From assembly GCA_001632435.1 (NCBI GenBank), contig KV423914.1, positions 135,776 through 199,775 of the forward strand: DNA of 64,000 nt, read 5' to 3'. Below are positions 32,607 to 44,458 of the stretch, in pieces. How positions within the stretch are numbered: the first letter of the stretch is position 1; each line of letters opens with the position of its first letter. The notes beneath the pieces were generated by a model. The model was not told the origin of the DNA. It ran no database searches and saw only the letters and a program-made list of their open reading frames with translations. Both the position numbers and the translations under genes were made by a program. Origin of the DNA: Calocera cornea HHB12733. Its lineage: Eukaryota; Basidiomycota; Dacrymycetes; Dacrymycetales; Dacrymycetaceae.

Positions 32607-33125
32607 TCATGTACGCTGAGGCGGCATTGGAACGATGCCATATTCCCGCTTGAATGTCGAAAACTCTTCCTCTCTCTTCTTATACTGCTCCACTAGGGTC
32701 TGCAGTACCTTTTGAATCTGTGCGCGCGTGAGTCTATAGGCAACATCATGAATTTCGGAGAGCCTACCCCGTCGCGGTTTGTCTGAAGGGCAGGCAAAAT
32801 GTCTTGGACCGTCCGCTCCACGAGAACGCCGCCGATCATACGAAAACACGGCCGACTTGGGTTCGTCTCATTGACCTCCTTTAACGTTTGCAGTACCAAT
32901 CTTCATAACGGTTTAGCGATTTCAAAAGAAAAGATGAAATGAACTGACTCATGCTCTTCTGCGTCGGATTCAAGTTCACCAACTTTTTCAGCTAACGACT
33001 GGATCTCTTGCTGATAACGCGAGTACCCGGCCTGTATCTCTGGAATGCGATTGAGTCGTAATACTATTGTGTATTCAGGGCTCTTCACCTTGATCTGTCA
33101 AGCCTTTCTTCACTGACTTCGACAT
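32607..33125 (-). CDS. GIM4: Prefoldin subunit 2 (GIM4)
   Basis: Beta-type prefoldin subunit of the hexameric chaperone that delivers actin and tubulin to CCT. Exons 33125-33089, 33039-32949, 32900-32768 and 32717-32607 give 123 residues. Two coiled-coil helices (YSRYQQEIQSLAEKVGELES; IQKVLQTLVEQYKKREEEFS) flank the beta-hairpin region CFRMIGGVLVERTVQDILPA, which is diagnostic of prefoldin 2. Exon 1 is only 37 nt (MSKSVKKGLTDQ). Divergent from the complex I gene, with start codons about 180 bp apart. Confidence 0.94.
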
Positions 33126-33305
33126 TGGCTTGCGTTATGCTTTGGTGCAACCCGAAACAAGCCGGAGGCAACAAGGCGAACTGACGGTACGGATGCATTT
33201 GGAAGGGTCAATCCCAATTCTGTGATTCCGATTGGCCCTGACAGCGGCTCCGTCGTTCTTTAACCCTTCCTCGTCGTCGACAACCCTCCCTTCCCAAGTG
33301 CGGCC

Positions 33306-34223
33306 ATGTCGCTCAGCCCCGTACGCGCAATCGTGCTCCGGCGCCTTGCAGCGCCTCGTGTACTTCCTGTACGAGCATTCTCAAGTGCGCCATTCAGAGC
33401 AGCGGAACAGTCTACCGCCAAGCCATCAACCAGCCCGCACAAGGTCGAGACGGACGGTGCATCGAGGTCGGCAAGCTCGCTCAAAGACCTCGGCCCCGGT
33501 GCTGCTCCCTTGTACCAAAGTCCATACGCCGGCGGCCCTTCGGCTTTGGACAAGGCTGCCGATCTCTTCTTCTTTACGGAGATCGTCAAGGGTATGCATG
33601 CCTGCTTGGTTGCATGATGTTGTTCTGACGGCGCGTCAAGGGATGTGGATCACCCTCGAAAACATGTTCCGGCCACCGTATACCATCATGTGCGCGGAGT
33701 CTTGACAGACAGCTGCATATATCTAACTCTTCCATAGGTACCCGTTCGAGAAGGGACCGATCAGCCCGCGATTCCGAGGAGAGCACGCTCTTCGACGGTA
33801 CAGCAATGGTGAGGAGCGCTGCATTGCTTGCAAACTCTGTGAAGCCATCTGCCCGGCCCTCGCCATCACAATCGAATCGGAAGCTCGTGAGGATGGCTCG
33901 CGTAGGACGACACGGTATGACATTGACATGACTAAGGTGCGTACTGTAATCAACACATGTTGTGCGAGATCCTGACACGTCCCAAAGTGCATCTACTGTG
34001 GATTATGCCAGGAAGCGTGCCCTGTCGATGCCATCGTAGAGAGTGCGTTACACTAATCACTGCATGGCAGACGTCCTCTGACACATGTACAGCTTCCAAC
34101 TACGAGTACTCTACCGAGACTCGCGAGGAGCTCCTCTACAACAAGGAGAAGCTTCTTGCGAACGGCGACAGGATGGAGCCAGAAATTGCTGCAAACATCA
34201 TGGCCGATCATGTGTATCGCTAA
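33306..34223 (+). CDS. NADH:ubiquinone oxidoreductase 23 kDa Fe-S subunit (NDUFS8/TYKY)
   Basis: Matrix-arm complex I subunit carrying clusters N6a and N6b. Exons 33306-33591, 33641-33689, 33738-33936, 33988-34042 and 34093-34223 give 239 residues. The N-terminus is an Arg/Ala/Ser-rich mitochondrial presequence. Then come [40 protein letters not shown] and two ferredoxin motifs, [12 protein letters not shown] and [12 protein letters not shown], each with four cysteines. The C-terminus has [18 protein letters not shown]. The length and the two 4Fe-4S sites match NDUFS8. Confidence 0.96.
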
Positions 34224-34381
34224 ACTGTTTGGCCTGTGTTGCTACAGCAGGCCAACATAATACAATATGCGCTAATGTACAATGTGTGGTATCATCATCG
34301 GAAAAAGCCTCGGATTTGTTGGGCAACCTCTTCAGGTGTCGCGCGGATATATTTCGAAGGATCTGAACAGCACTATCAGGT

Positions 34382-36613
34382 TTACATGCCAGCACCTGAA
34401 AGCGAAGTCATACTCTTCGTGAAATCGGCAGCCTGGTGGCGGGACGAGAATCTCTGGAATGCGGGCATGACCAGGTTGTTCACCTCCTCGGCCAGCTTTT
34501 CCCTGAGTTCTGCGTCCTGCTTGTTGAGCGGGAACGCTTGATGTGTAGTTGCAACTTCGGCGAGGCCGTCAAAGAACCCAGTCCACTGATCTTTCACCAC
34601 TTGTCTGCTTCCCTTCCCCTCACCGAGGTTGGAGAGGAGCGGTGACCAATTTGCCTCGAAATACGAATTCTTCGCCTGTCGGAATGCTGCGTTGAGCGCA
34701 TCCTGTGACTGGGCGGGCAGCAAGTCATCTATTGCCGAGCGGGGATTGAGCAGGATATTGGTGCGGATATAGGATAAGTTGTTCAGCATGAATATGGATC
34801 CCGTCTGAGCGCGTTTCAATGCTCTTGCACGACCCTCAAGCGCTCTGATCAGGATAGTCATGACATCATCTAGCTCTCAGATCAGGACGAGGAAGAATCT
34901 AGAGCAGGAGTGGAACGTACGAAGGTAGTGCTCCAAAATCGCGTCTTCATCAGTGGTAGGCTGCAGCGTTCCTAAGCTCGCATCGCCCATTCTCCAGTTA
35001 CCGTCACCGAGGGTCTTCAGCGCGGTGCTCACCGCATCCTGTACTTGAGGGAGCATTTCCAGATATTTGACAGTCTGTGTGTTATATTAGCATCGTGGCT
35101 TCTGAAGGCAGCCTGTGCTCACCGAAAGTGTGAAATCAGCCACGCCTACGCTCAATGTCATAGGGATCGCAGAACCGGCGGCACGAAGATCCGCTAGGAA
35201 CTCTGGGAAGCTTCGCAGGCAGATGGCTCTCAAAGAATGCAGGCTCTCGGCCAGCTCATTCTCCTTCCGAGCTGCACGCTGTCGCATGACAACATCCCAG
35301 CGTGGTTGAAGTGCTGAGACAGAGCTGTATTGCGTGAAGGCGAGGAATACATGAGCGCTCAGCGATCGGCGGACGGGTGCGTGGGCAGCCGACAAGACAC
35401 CAGATACCAGGGTGCATATAGGCGAGATGAAGGAGGCGTATGTCGACTGTAGCGCTTGTGGGCTCGAAAACGGAAGTAGCCGCTCCATGATATTGTGCTC
35501 CGCCTGTATATTTCCATCAGGACAGACGCTCTGACGTTGCGTAAGTGGCGCACCTCTGCCAAAGTAAGCACCCCAGCAACCCATCTACCCAGCAGACGAC
35601 CAGATTCGACATCGCCACCTGCATCTTTGTTCTCGACCCTTTCCAAGAGACGCTTTGAGGTTGGTTCAATGCATTTCTTCGCCCATCCTGCCCGCATCTC
35701 GGCATATCCAGCCTGGCAATCCTTCAGAGCGGCAGAAAGCCCGTATGAAGCAGGATGGGTCGGATGGGTAGAGGGAACGGGCAAAGTGCGCATGAAGGCG
35801 ACCAGCGGCTCGAGCGTACTGAGAACATGCGGTGGTATGGGTTGCATTTGAGCTATGCCGTAGGTTACTATCTGTCATTCCATTATGAATACGAATACGC
35901 ACGGGCAGATTGATACGATTCGGGATCGACGGTTGGCCCGGCGGAGGCTTCAGCGACCAGTTTCGTATAGAGCTGGCATAACTTCTTTCCTCCGGTTTCA
36001 ATAACCCTTCCCTGCATCTGAAATCAGAGCACGTAGCAGACCGTGGGTTCGGCACACACGGTATCCTTCACACTTCGTTCAGCACTGCCGAAGGCGATTT
36101 GTGCATTCAGACGCTCAATGGCATCGAAGTAGGATCGCAGGTGTTGAGGATTAGGTCTTCAATACAGTGAGACTAGGAACCAGAAGATAAGGAGTGCCAC
36201 AAACCCCCTTAATATCAAAGCCTCCTCCGCTGCGACACCTTCCTGTCGAGCAGCAATCCGGTCAATTGCTTGAATGGTCTTGTCGATATCTGCCGGTCTG
36301 GTTGAGCCAACGGAACTCGTGCGGAGCGGAGACACTCACTATCTGCTATTCGCGTTAACGATTGCGTAGAGGAGTGCAGCGGGCTGATAGACTTCTCCAG
36401 CCGTATGAGCCTCGTATCGAACTTGGACAAGATATCTACATGCAGCGTGAGATTCAAACAAGACCTTGGGGTGAGAACGAACTGGTCATTCGCTGAGATA
36501 TTTGAGAAGTTTTATTCAAATGCTGCTCAAGCTAGATACATGTCAACATGTTGTATATTGTGACACTTGACTGTCAGACTTACCAGCTCTATCTGGGCGT
36601 TGTCGTCGTCCAT
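34382..36613 (-). CDS. EXO70: Exocyst complex component EXO70
   Basis: Exocyst subunit that binds PI(4,5)P2 and Rho GTPases to tether secretory vesicles at the plasma membrane. Exons in transcription order are 36613-36584, 36531-36483, 36435-36340, 36289-36205, 36156-36060, 36017-35903, 35867-35554, 35503-35123, 35074-34921 and 34869-34382, giving 602 residues in continuous frame. N-terminal coiled coil: MDDDNAQIEL followed by LEQHLNKTSQISQRMT, then LSKFDTRLIRLEKSISPLHS. The C-terminal Exo70 domain has GSIFMLNNLSYIRTNILLNP, AKNSYFEANWSPLLSNL and LAEEVNNLVMPAFQRFSSRH. It starts 175 bp from the divergent phosphatase gene. Confidence 0.93.
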
Positions 36614-36788
36614 GATGTAGTGTGATGGTGGCGACGATGCCGTAACTAGGGCCCCTAACGAATGAAACGCGCTCAGTACACGCGCGCTGCCGCAGTCGCC
36701 TGCCTCGTCAACGTCAACTCATGGGCGCCTCATGATTGCTTTAACCCTCTAGATGATCACCTCGGCGATAACTTGATATTCTGTCACC
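36614..36788. promoter_or_regulatory. Short bidirectional promoter, EXO70 / INP5x
   Basis: Only 175 bp separate the two divergent start codons, so both promoters must overlap here. No specific site is assigned. Confidence 0.6.
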
Positions 36789-39700
36789 ATGCATCTCTAC
36801 GTGAGAGATGAGCCGAGAACATTGATGCTGGTGACGAGCTCGGAGGATGAGCGGCGAGGTTATCCATCACGAGTGCTATTGTTTCGGGCGGCGGAGGGGC
36901 GGGAGGCAGCATCGAAAGCGGTTGTGGAACTTCTGCACAAGAAGGACGTTGATCTGAACGGAGTCACCCGACTTTGCCACCGGCCCGTTCACGGCACTCT
37001 TGGGTTGCTCAACGTTGCCAATGGTGCGTGTTCGATCAGCCTTGCGACGAGATTGCGTACCCTGACGCATTCATCTAGAGCTCTTTCTGGCTGTCGTCAC
37101 TTCGGCAAGCGAAGTTGGCGATCTGCGAACTTCCAATGTCGAACCAGAAAGTGTAAACCGCATCAACACTGTCATGTTCTACAGTCTGAACTCGGCGACG
37201 TTTGACGACTTGAACATGGCGGCAACCGACATGCCCCTGAGCCCCTCCCTCCAGGACGTGTCAGATCCAGACCGAGACCCCTACGGGAACGCATACAACA
37301 ACCCAAGCACTCAGCAAGCGGCTTACGATCATCCTTGCGCCCCACTCTCGAAAATATTATCGGTTGGAACGTTCTACTATGCTGCATTGCCTTTCTGGGA
37401 TATTTCGTCGCGCCTGGAGAAGAGGCTGAAGCACAAGGCTGCTGCCAAGGATCTCAAAAGCTTCGATCAGAGATTCATCTGGAATGAACATGCCATTCAG
37501 AGTCTTCTGGACTTCAGAGATAGGCTGGATCAGACAGAGCGCGATGAGCTAGATCGATGCCAGTTCATTGTGCGTATACGGTTTACCCCGTTCCTTATTC
37601 TGCGGTTGACACAATGCCGAAGGTCCTTGCTATCCAAGGTTATGTCGGCACTTTCAAAATCGCACTACCTGCTCCCCCGTCCGAAGGCAAGCCAATTGTA
37701 GCGACTCTAAGCCTCATTTCACGGCTGGGATGGAAGCGCGCTGGAACTCGTAAGTGCACGTCGATCACAGAACAGGCATGAATCTTATGTACGGACAGGG
37801 TTCAACACAAGAGGGCTGGACGATGAGGGTAACTGTGCAAACTTTGTTGAGGTACGGCATGTATGCTACCGGAGGTGCACGTACTTACCGGCACCTTAGA
37901 CCGAGACCCTTTTCAGTACCGACGATGTCTGCTTGAGCTTTTGCCAAGTGAGAGGCAGTGTTCCAGGTTTGTGGCAAATTGTATTGTGATAAGTCTGGTG
38001 CTCATTGGCATGCCTAGTATTCTGGGAGCAGCAGGGTGTACAAGCGTTCGGTCAGCGTATCCAGATCACCAGGCCACCCCTGGCACAGCAGCCTGCATTC
38101 GAGCGACATGCGGCTCAGCTTGTCGAAGAATACTCGTCATTCCACGTCATTAACCTGCTCGGACAAAAAGAAAATGAGGCCGTGCTGACTGCGGCATACA
38201 CAGACCTTATGCGCAAAGCCCAAGCTAATGCGTCAGAAGATGCCATGGGCATGACCAATTTCGACTTCCATGCACATGTAAGAGTCGGCGGGCACGAAAG
38301 TGTTCAAGAACTAGCACGGCTCGAACCAGTCCGGAATTTCATAGAAAGAAGCGGGTTCACTATTGCAGATATGGACTTGGGAGAAGCAATCACTCAACAG
38401 CAGGGAGTGTTCAGAACAAACTGTTTGGACTGGTGCGCACCCTCCCCCCCCCCTCCTTGGACGCGTTGCTAAGTTTAACCAGTTTGGACCGAACCAACTT
38501 CGTGCAAGATATCTTCTCCCGCGAGATCTTGCAGATCTATTTCCGGCAGAACCATCGTATCAACGAGGGTTCCCATGCTGTGTGGGGCTACCACCGGGAA
38601 CTTTGGGCCGAGAACGGCGATGCTCTGTCCCGGATTTATGCCGGTACAGGCGCATTGAACACGAGCTTTACGAGAAGCGGCAAGCGAACACTTGGTGGTA
38701 GGCAAATCTCAGCGAACTTCATCATAAAGCCGACGAGTGACTTTCAGGCTTTCTCTCTGACGCTACCAAAAGCGTGGGCAGAATGTATATCAACAATTTT
38801 CAGGATAAGGGCAAGCAGGTAGCCATTGACATGTTTCTGGTAAGCCCTTGACATCCAAATTAGGTTCTTGTGATTTACTTGTGTCCAGGGCAACTTGGCC
38901 GGGCAAGAGCTGGTGACCATCTTCGATCCTATCCACGACGCTGTTCGTCTCGAGTTGGCTCAAAGGTTCGTGCACTGTGATGCAAGCCAACCATACGTTG
39001 AATGTCCGTTTTACCAGAATGTCTGAATATTCTGAGCGACGGCAAATTCTCGTCTTCACTGGTACCTGGAATGTTAATGGCCGAGTACGTAGGAGCTGTC
39101 TCTATTCCGGACGCCTGCTAACCCTCCATCAGCCGCCATCAGAATCGATCATGCCGTGGCTCTTTCCTCGACCAGGTTTATTCTTCCTAGAACATCTAAT
39201 GGCTCCGTACTGATTACTTCTATCAGACTCTGTGGAACCTGATATCATCGTGCTTGGATTCCAGGAAATTGTCCCGCTGACTGCGCAACAAGTGGTGCAG
39301 ACTGATCCGGAGAAGAAGTATGTAACAGTCGTTACCCAGTACTACTTCCTAACAGTTGATTAGACGTGATTGGGAATTGCTCATCCTCGACACGTTGTTG
39401 AATCGCCCGGACTCCAAGTCCGATTACATAATCCTTCGAAGCGAGCAACTGGTTGGGACGGCGCTGATTGTACTAGTCAAATCCGAACTAGCACCAGTGA
39501 TTAAGAATGTGGAAGGCGCAAGCAAGAAGGTCTGTGATTATTCTCCTTAAACTACCATAGTCACTGAACAAGCATTCACAGACCGGATTGCGTGGCATGG
39601 CAGGGAACAAAGGCGCGGTTGGAATACGGCTGGAATATTATGAAACACAATTTTGTTTCGTCACCGCCCATCTGGCGGCTGGGCATTCAAACGTCCAGGA

Positions 39701-40764
39701 ACGGAATGATGACTATCGAACAGTAGTGCATGGGTTGCACTTCCAGCGGGGAAAGACAATCAGCAGTCATGAGTACGCCTGTCCATAGACTGTAGCCAAT
39801 AACGTGACTGACAGCTGACAGCAATGTCATTTGGATGGCGGACACCAACTACCGAATAGACATGTCTAACGAGGAAGTCCGTGACCTAATTGAGCAAGAT
39901 GCACTGGACGCACTGCTAGCCGCTGACCAGCTCTCTCAAGCGCGTGACATGCGCGCTGCGTTTGCAGGCTATGAAGAGGGACCGATTCTATTCAAACCAA
40001 CATATCGTTATGATCTGCATTCCGACGACTACGACACAAGCGAGAAACAGAGAATACCTGCGTGGACCGGTTGGTACCTCAGAAAGACATATATTTCTTG
40101 GCTGATAGTCACTCAGATCGTATCCTGTATCGCGGGCCAGACCTTGATCTCGCGGTATACTCCAGGGCCGAGCTCAAAACGTCCGATCATCGCCCAGGTA
40201 TGCAGGTTGATTGACATCTGGATATGTTCTAGTCTCATGTTTTCCTTAGTCTTCGCCATATTCCATGCTCAAGTTCGCGTCATTGATGTGGCCAAGAGAG
40301 CAGCTTTGCGCGAGGAACTGCTTCTGAAGGTACGGACCACAAGCGAAGGCGAATCGTTAGACCAGAAGCTTCAGCGAATGACCGTCAACGGTGATGACTG
40401 TAAGCACAATCAGGAAGCATGGTCGTACGAGATACTGATGAAACTTCGATCAGTGCCGCCTCCCAGCTCAGACCAAGGTGCTTGGTGGAACAGCCTAGGT
40501 TCGCAGAATGGATGCACCAGCGCTGTCCTGAGGCTCATGCCACCTTTAGATCATCCTGACGGGGTGGTTCCCGCGATACCGCCCCCTCGGCGTCGGGTGA
40601 TATCCACCAACCCCTTCGACTTGGATATCGACATATCTTCATCTGAGTCAGATGAGGAGTTGTATTCTGCAGCAGCGACGTTACCGATACCCTTGACACC
40701 AAGCAGGAAGCCCATGCCACCACCTCCACCACCGAAGCCAGCGTCATTGTCATCACCTAGATAG
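36789..40764 (+). CDS. Synaptojanin-type phosphoinositide phosphatase (SAC1 + 5-phosphatase, INP51/52/53-like)
   Basis: Removes phosphates from PI(4,5)P2 and other phosphoinositides during endocytosis and membrane traffic. Nineteen exons (36789-37023 ... 37799-37874, 37917-37966, 38018-38432, 38483-38697 ... 40550-40764) give 1024 residues in continuous frame. SAC domain: FYYAALPFWDISSRLEKR, RFNTRGLDDEGNCANFVE, RGSVPVFWEQQG and catalytic NCLDCLDRTNFVQDIFSREI, assembled across an intron. 5-Phosphatase domain: VFTGTWNVNG, PDIIVLGFQEIVPL, GLRGMAGNKGAVGIRLEYYE followed by TQFCFVTAHLAAG, NVIWMADTNYRI, IPAWTDRILYRG and LKTSDHRPVFAIF. The C-terminus is proline-rich with an NPFD motif. Intron 37875-37916 (42 nt) is the least certain splice. 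Confidence 0.92.
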
Positions 40765-40862
40765 CCCATCACAATCTGAGTTGTAATAGATAACAACAAT
40801 GTAGCATTACATGCAGATGCACGACACATGAAAGAGAGGGCACGGAACAACCACATGCGTAC

Positions 40863-42749
40863 TCATATGATTCCTTGCTTCTTCAGATCCTCGTATGTCT
40901 TCCGGCTGTAGACGTTTCCGTCCTCGTCTTCCATTTCTTCCATGGTCTCGGTCTGCATGATCTCCAAACGTCCTTCTTGCTTCAACTTATCTGCGACTAT
41001 GAAGGGGTTAGCTCTGTTTAAACTTGAATGAGAAGACCGTGCTCACGTGCCAACGCATCTGCGATCTTAGTGATCTCGTGGAAGTGTTTTGTGTTGGGTA
41101 GACCTAATGCCTTGAGGCCAAATGTATGCTTTGATTCCTGGAAGTGCCGTTCGAAGTTTTTACTGCGTAGCGATCAGAACACCGAATTGTATGGTAGTCA
41201 AAGGGGCTCACCGTCCCATGTAAGTCTGGTCGGAACATATCTCGCACTGGTATTCCACACCCAACCCGTGAAGCTTGTAAAGCCAGTACGGAATTGGTTT
41301 TCCGTCCCATCCCATCGGTAGTTTCAGCGGGTTGTAGATCCTTTCTTCCTCCTCCTCTTCCTGCTGTCCATCTTCTGCCGGTGGTGCAACCTCGACCGGT
41401 TCTTCCTCCAACTCCAGTTCGCGTTCCCTCGACGTAAGAGCAAACCGCCGCTCAACGTTTGATTTCGTGTCCATGAGAACCGAGTTTAGTGATCGGAGCA
41501 GAGCGGTTGTTTGGTACGTCAGAAGGGCAAGCACGCGTCGGCGGGATTGAGGTTGCGAAGTACCATTGCCATTTGGAACCGATGCTGAAGATTCCCCGTT
41601 CAAGCGCTCGGCGGCTTTGATATGCTTCTTTGATTGCAGATGCGCATCGTAAACGGTTTGCTTTGAGTAGAATTTGTGGCCTACGTACGAAGATAAGTAT
41701 GCTTGACATAAGCATGCGGTTTGAAAGTACTCACAAGCTGCACACCAGATTCCCTCGCCGGCGGGTGCCGGTGTCCCATTCGTTTTTGTTTCCGCCGCAC
41801 CGTTCCCATCATCAATCTTTCCTGCCTCCCATAGTTGGTCAAACTCGTCTTCCATCTTCTTCAGTTTCTTGTCATTGTCATCTAATGGTTGTGTTCGGTC
41901 GAGGAAAGAGACGAGGTACGACTTCAGGGACAGCAGATATCTGCGCAAACAGTCAGCACCAGCGGTTCAGGAGAAGGCAACACGAGGGACGCACGCTTCA
42001 TATTCCTTTGTTGACTTGCAGTCCTTGGATAATTCATGCCCTATGGGCGCATCCTTAGTAGCAATCAGGGTGTCAAGGTACTGTAGGTACCCTAGCCGTT
42101 TTGTGAGGTACTTCAAATTGCAATAGAGAGTATGGTGTGTGTTGAGATCGAGGTAGCGCCCGAACGATTCTTCCCCCGTGAACAGTCGAGCAACGGCTAG
42201 ACAGGAAAGGGTGTCAGCATCCTCGTGCAACGCTGACACGAAGCAGGGCTCACGGTCATCCTCATCGTCGTATGCTTCCTCCTCATCACCAACGATGGCC
42301 GCAACCTCTTCCTCGATCCCACCGACAGCTGCATTAGGATATCTCGTGTAGTAGGTTCGTATTCGGCTCAGTCGAGAATAGAACTCGGTCAAGTCATCCT
42401 GCTTCCCAGGGATTACTTTCTCGGTCAGAATTTCGATCTCTTTGTGCCGTTCGCTGTGTATTGTCATGAGCCCTGGGGAAGATCTGAGAGGGAACGTGAC
42501 ATACCTTTCAGGATCGAGATACAGGTTATTGAGATCGACAGTTCGGTCCACAACGCGAGACAATAGATCCTTTGCCTTGTGCTGGTTGACGAGGTTGTGA
42601 CGGTGCTGCGACTTTGTCAGTACTCGGAACGGCGTCGTCACAATTGAACGTACCCCAGCGTTCGGACGTGCTAGTATATCAGACAACGCAAGCTGAAACC
42701 TCTCAACCTCCTCATGTGTTTGCCTCTGGACCTCGATGATCGAATCCAT
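40863..42749 (-). CDS. PRP9: Splicing factor 3a subunit 3 (SF3a60/PRP9)
   Basis: U2 snRNP SF3a subunit. Exons in transcription order are 42749-42654, 42605-42505, 42453-42254, 42196-41995, 41940-41735, 41680-41212, 41162-41047 and 40996-40863, giving 507 residues, close to human SF3A3 (501). N-terminal helices: [20 protein letters not shown] and [15 protein letters not shown]. The middle has [22 protein letters not shown]2H2 finger reads [20 protein letters not shown] followed by SKKH; a second, near the C-terminus, is [20 protein letters not shown] followed by FQESKH, the PRP9 signature. The C-terminus is [10 protein letters not shown]. It is divergent from eIF4A-III, start codons 203 bp apart. 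Confidence 0.96.
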
Positions 42750-42951
42750 TGGGAGCAGAGGATAATAAGGAATGCCGAGGGACAAGTGTGTCGTGAGGAA
42801 CTGACGCGCGGTGAAGGGGACTGGGAGTCAGAAGCTCCTCAGCCACTCGGAAGCAGAACAGAAGTTTCTCGCCACTGCGCGCGCGTTCAGTACCCTGCGA
42901 ACTTCGGTCGCGACCGCTCCCTAGCTCACCTCACCTTTGTTCTTGTCCATC

Positions 42952-44304
42952 ATGGCTGGCATCAACGCAGGTGACGACAAGCTTGTATTCGAGTCCAGTG
43001 AGAGTGTCAAGGTTGTTTCTACCTTTGATCAACTTGGTCTGAAGGAGGACTTGCTCCGTGGCATCTACGCTTACAGTACATCAAACCTCTCCTCCTAACT
43101 CATTAGGGATGCTAATGGTCCCTTCAGACTTCGAGAGGCCCTCTGCTATCCAGCAACGTGCTATTGCGCCAATAATAGCAGGTATGCTGTCCTTGCGGTT
43201 GACCCTATTTTTATATTACTGAACGATCCCCAGGCCGCGATGTCATTGCTCAAGCCCAGTCCGGCACTGGTAAAACAGCCACCTTCTCCATCGCCATCCT
43301 CCAAGCTATCGATACCTCCATCCGCGAAACGCAAGCCCTTATCCTCTCCCCCACACGTGAACTGGCAACACAGATCCAGTCCGTCATCCTCGCCCTTGGC
43401 GACTACATGAATGTACAGTGCCATGCCTGCATCGGCGGTACTTCCATTGGCGAGGATATCCGCAAGCTGGAGTATGGGCAGCATGTCGTATCAGGCACCC
43501 CAGGGCGTGTGTTCGACATGATCCGGAGGAGGCATCTGCGGACGCGCAATATCAAGCTGCTTGTGCTCGACGAGGCGGACGAGCTGCTCAACAAGGGTTT
43601 CAAGGACCAGATTTACGATGTTTACCGCTACCTCCCCCCCGCCACTCAGGTCGTGGTGCTCTCTGCCACTCTCCCTTACGACGTTCTCGAGATGACGACC
43701 AAGTTCATGAGCGACCCTATACGCATCCTCGTCAAACGCGATGAGTTGACGCTCGAAGGCATCAAGCAGTTCTTCGTTGCCGTCGAGAAGGAGGAGTGGA
43801 AGTTCGACACCCTTTGCGATCTGTACGACACTCTGACGATCACGCAAGCGGTCATTTTCTGCAACACAAGGAGAAAAGTCGACTGGCTTACGGAGAAGAT
43901 GCGGGCAGCTAACTTCACCGTCTCGTCCATGCATGGAGAGATGGCACAAAAAGAGCGCGATGCTATCATGCAGGATTTCCGGTCAGGTAACAGGTGCGTA
44001 CTAGCTCTTTGGTTTGTGCTACTTGATGTTCTGACACGATGTGTTGTGGAGTCGTGTTCTCATTACCACGGATGTCTGGGCCCGTGGTATCGATGTGCAG
44101 CAAGTTTCGCTGGTCATCAACTATGACCTCCCCTCAAACCGTGAAAACTACATCCACCGTATCGGCCGTTCGGGTCGCTTTGGTCGCAAGGGTGTTGCGA
44201 TCAACTTCGTGACGGTCGAGGATGTTCGTATCCTGCGCGATATCGAGCAGTACTACAGCACGCAGATCGATGAAATGCCGGTCAACGCTGCAGAGCTCAT
44301 CTGA
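42952..44304 (+). CDS. FAL1: DEAD-box ATPase eIF4A-III (FAL1), exon-junction/rRNA helicase
   Basis: Exons 42952-43075, 43128-43181, 43234-43993 and 44052-44304 give 396 residues. DEAD-box motifs are complete: Q motif ([11 protein letters not shown]), I AQSGTGKT, Ia PTRELA, GG/TPGR, II DEAD ([13 protein letters not shown]), [33 protein letters not shown] and [15 protein letters not shown]. The wording follows eIF4A-III rather than translation eIF4[51 protein letters not shown] and the ending [17 protein letters not shown]. Role: core of the exon-junction complex in most eukaryotes, 18S rRNA processing in yeast. Confidence 0.95.
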
Positions 44305-44458
44305 TTGTGTATGGTGTATGGCCACTCTCTCTGTCCGGTTTGTCTCTTATTTTCTGTATACTGCATTGTCCGAATGAGCATAAGAGTTCATGCTGCATCA
44401 TAGTGGTACTCTGCCAAAGCAATACATGACAATTATGGTACATTTTGGTCATCAGGCG

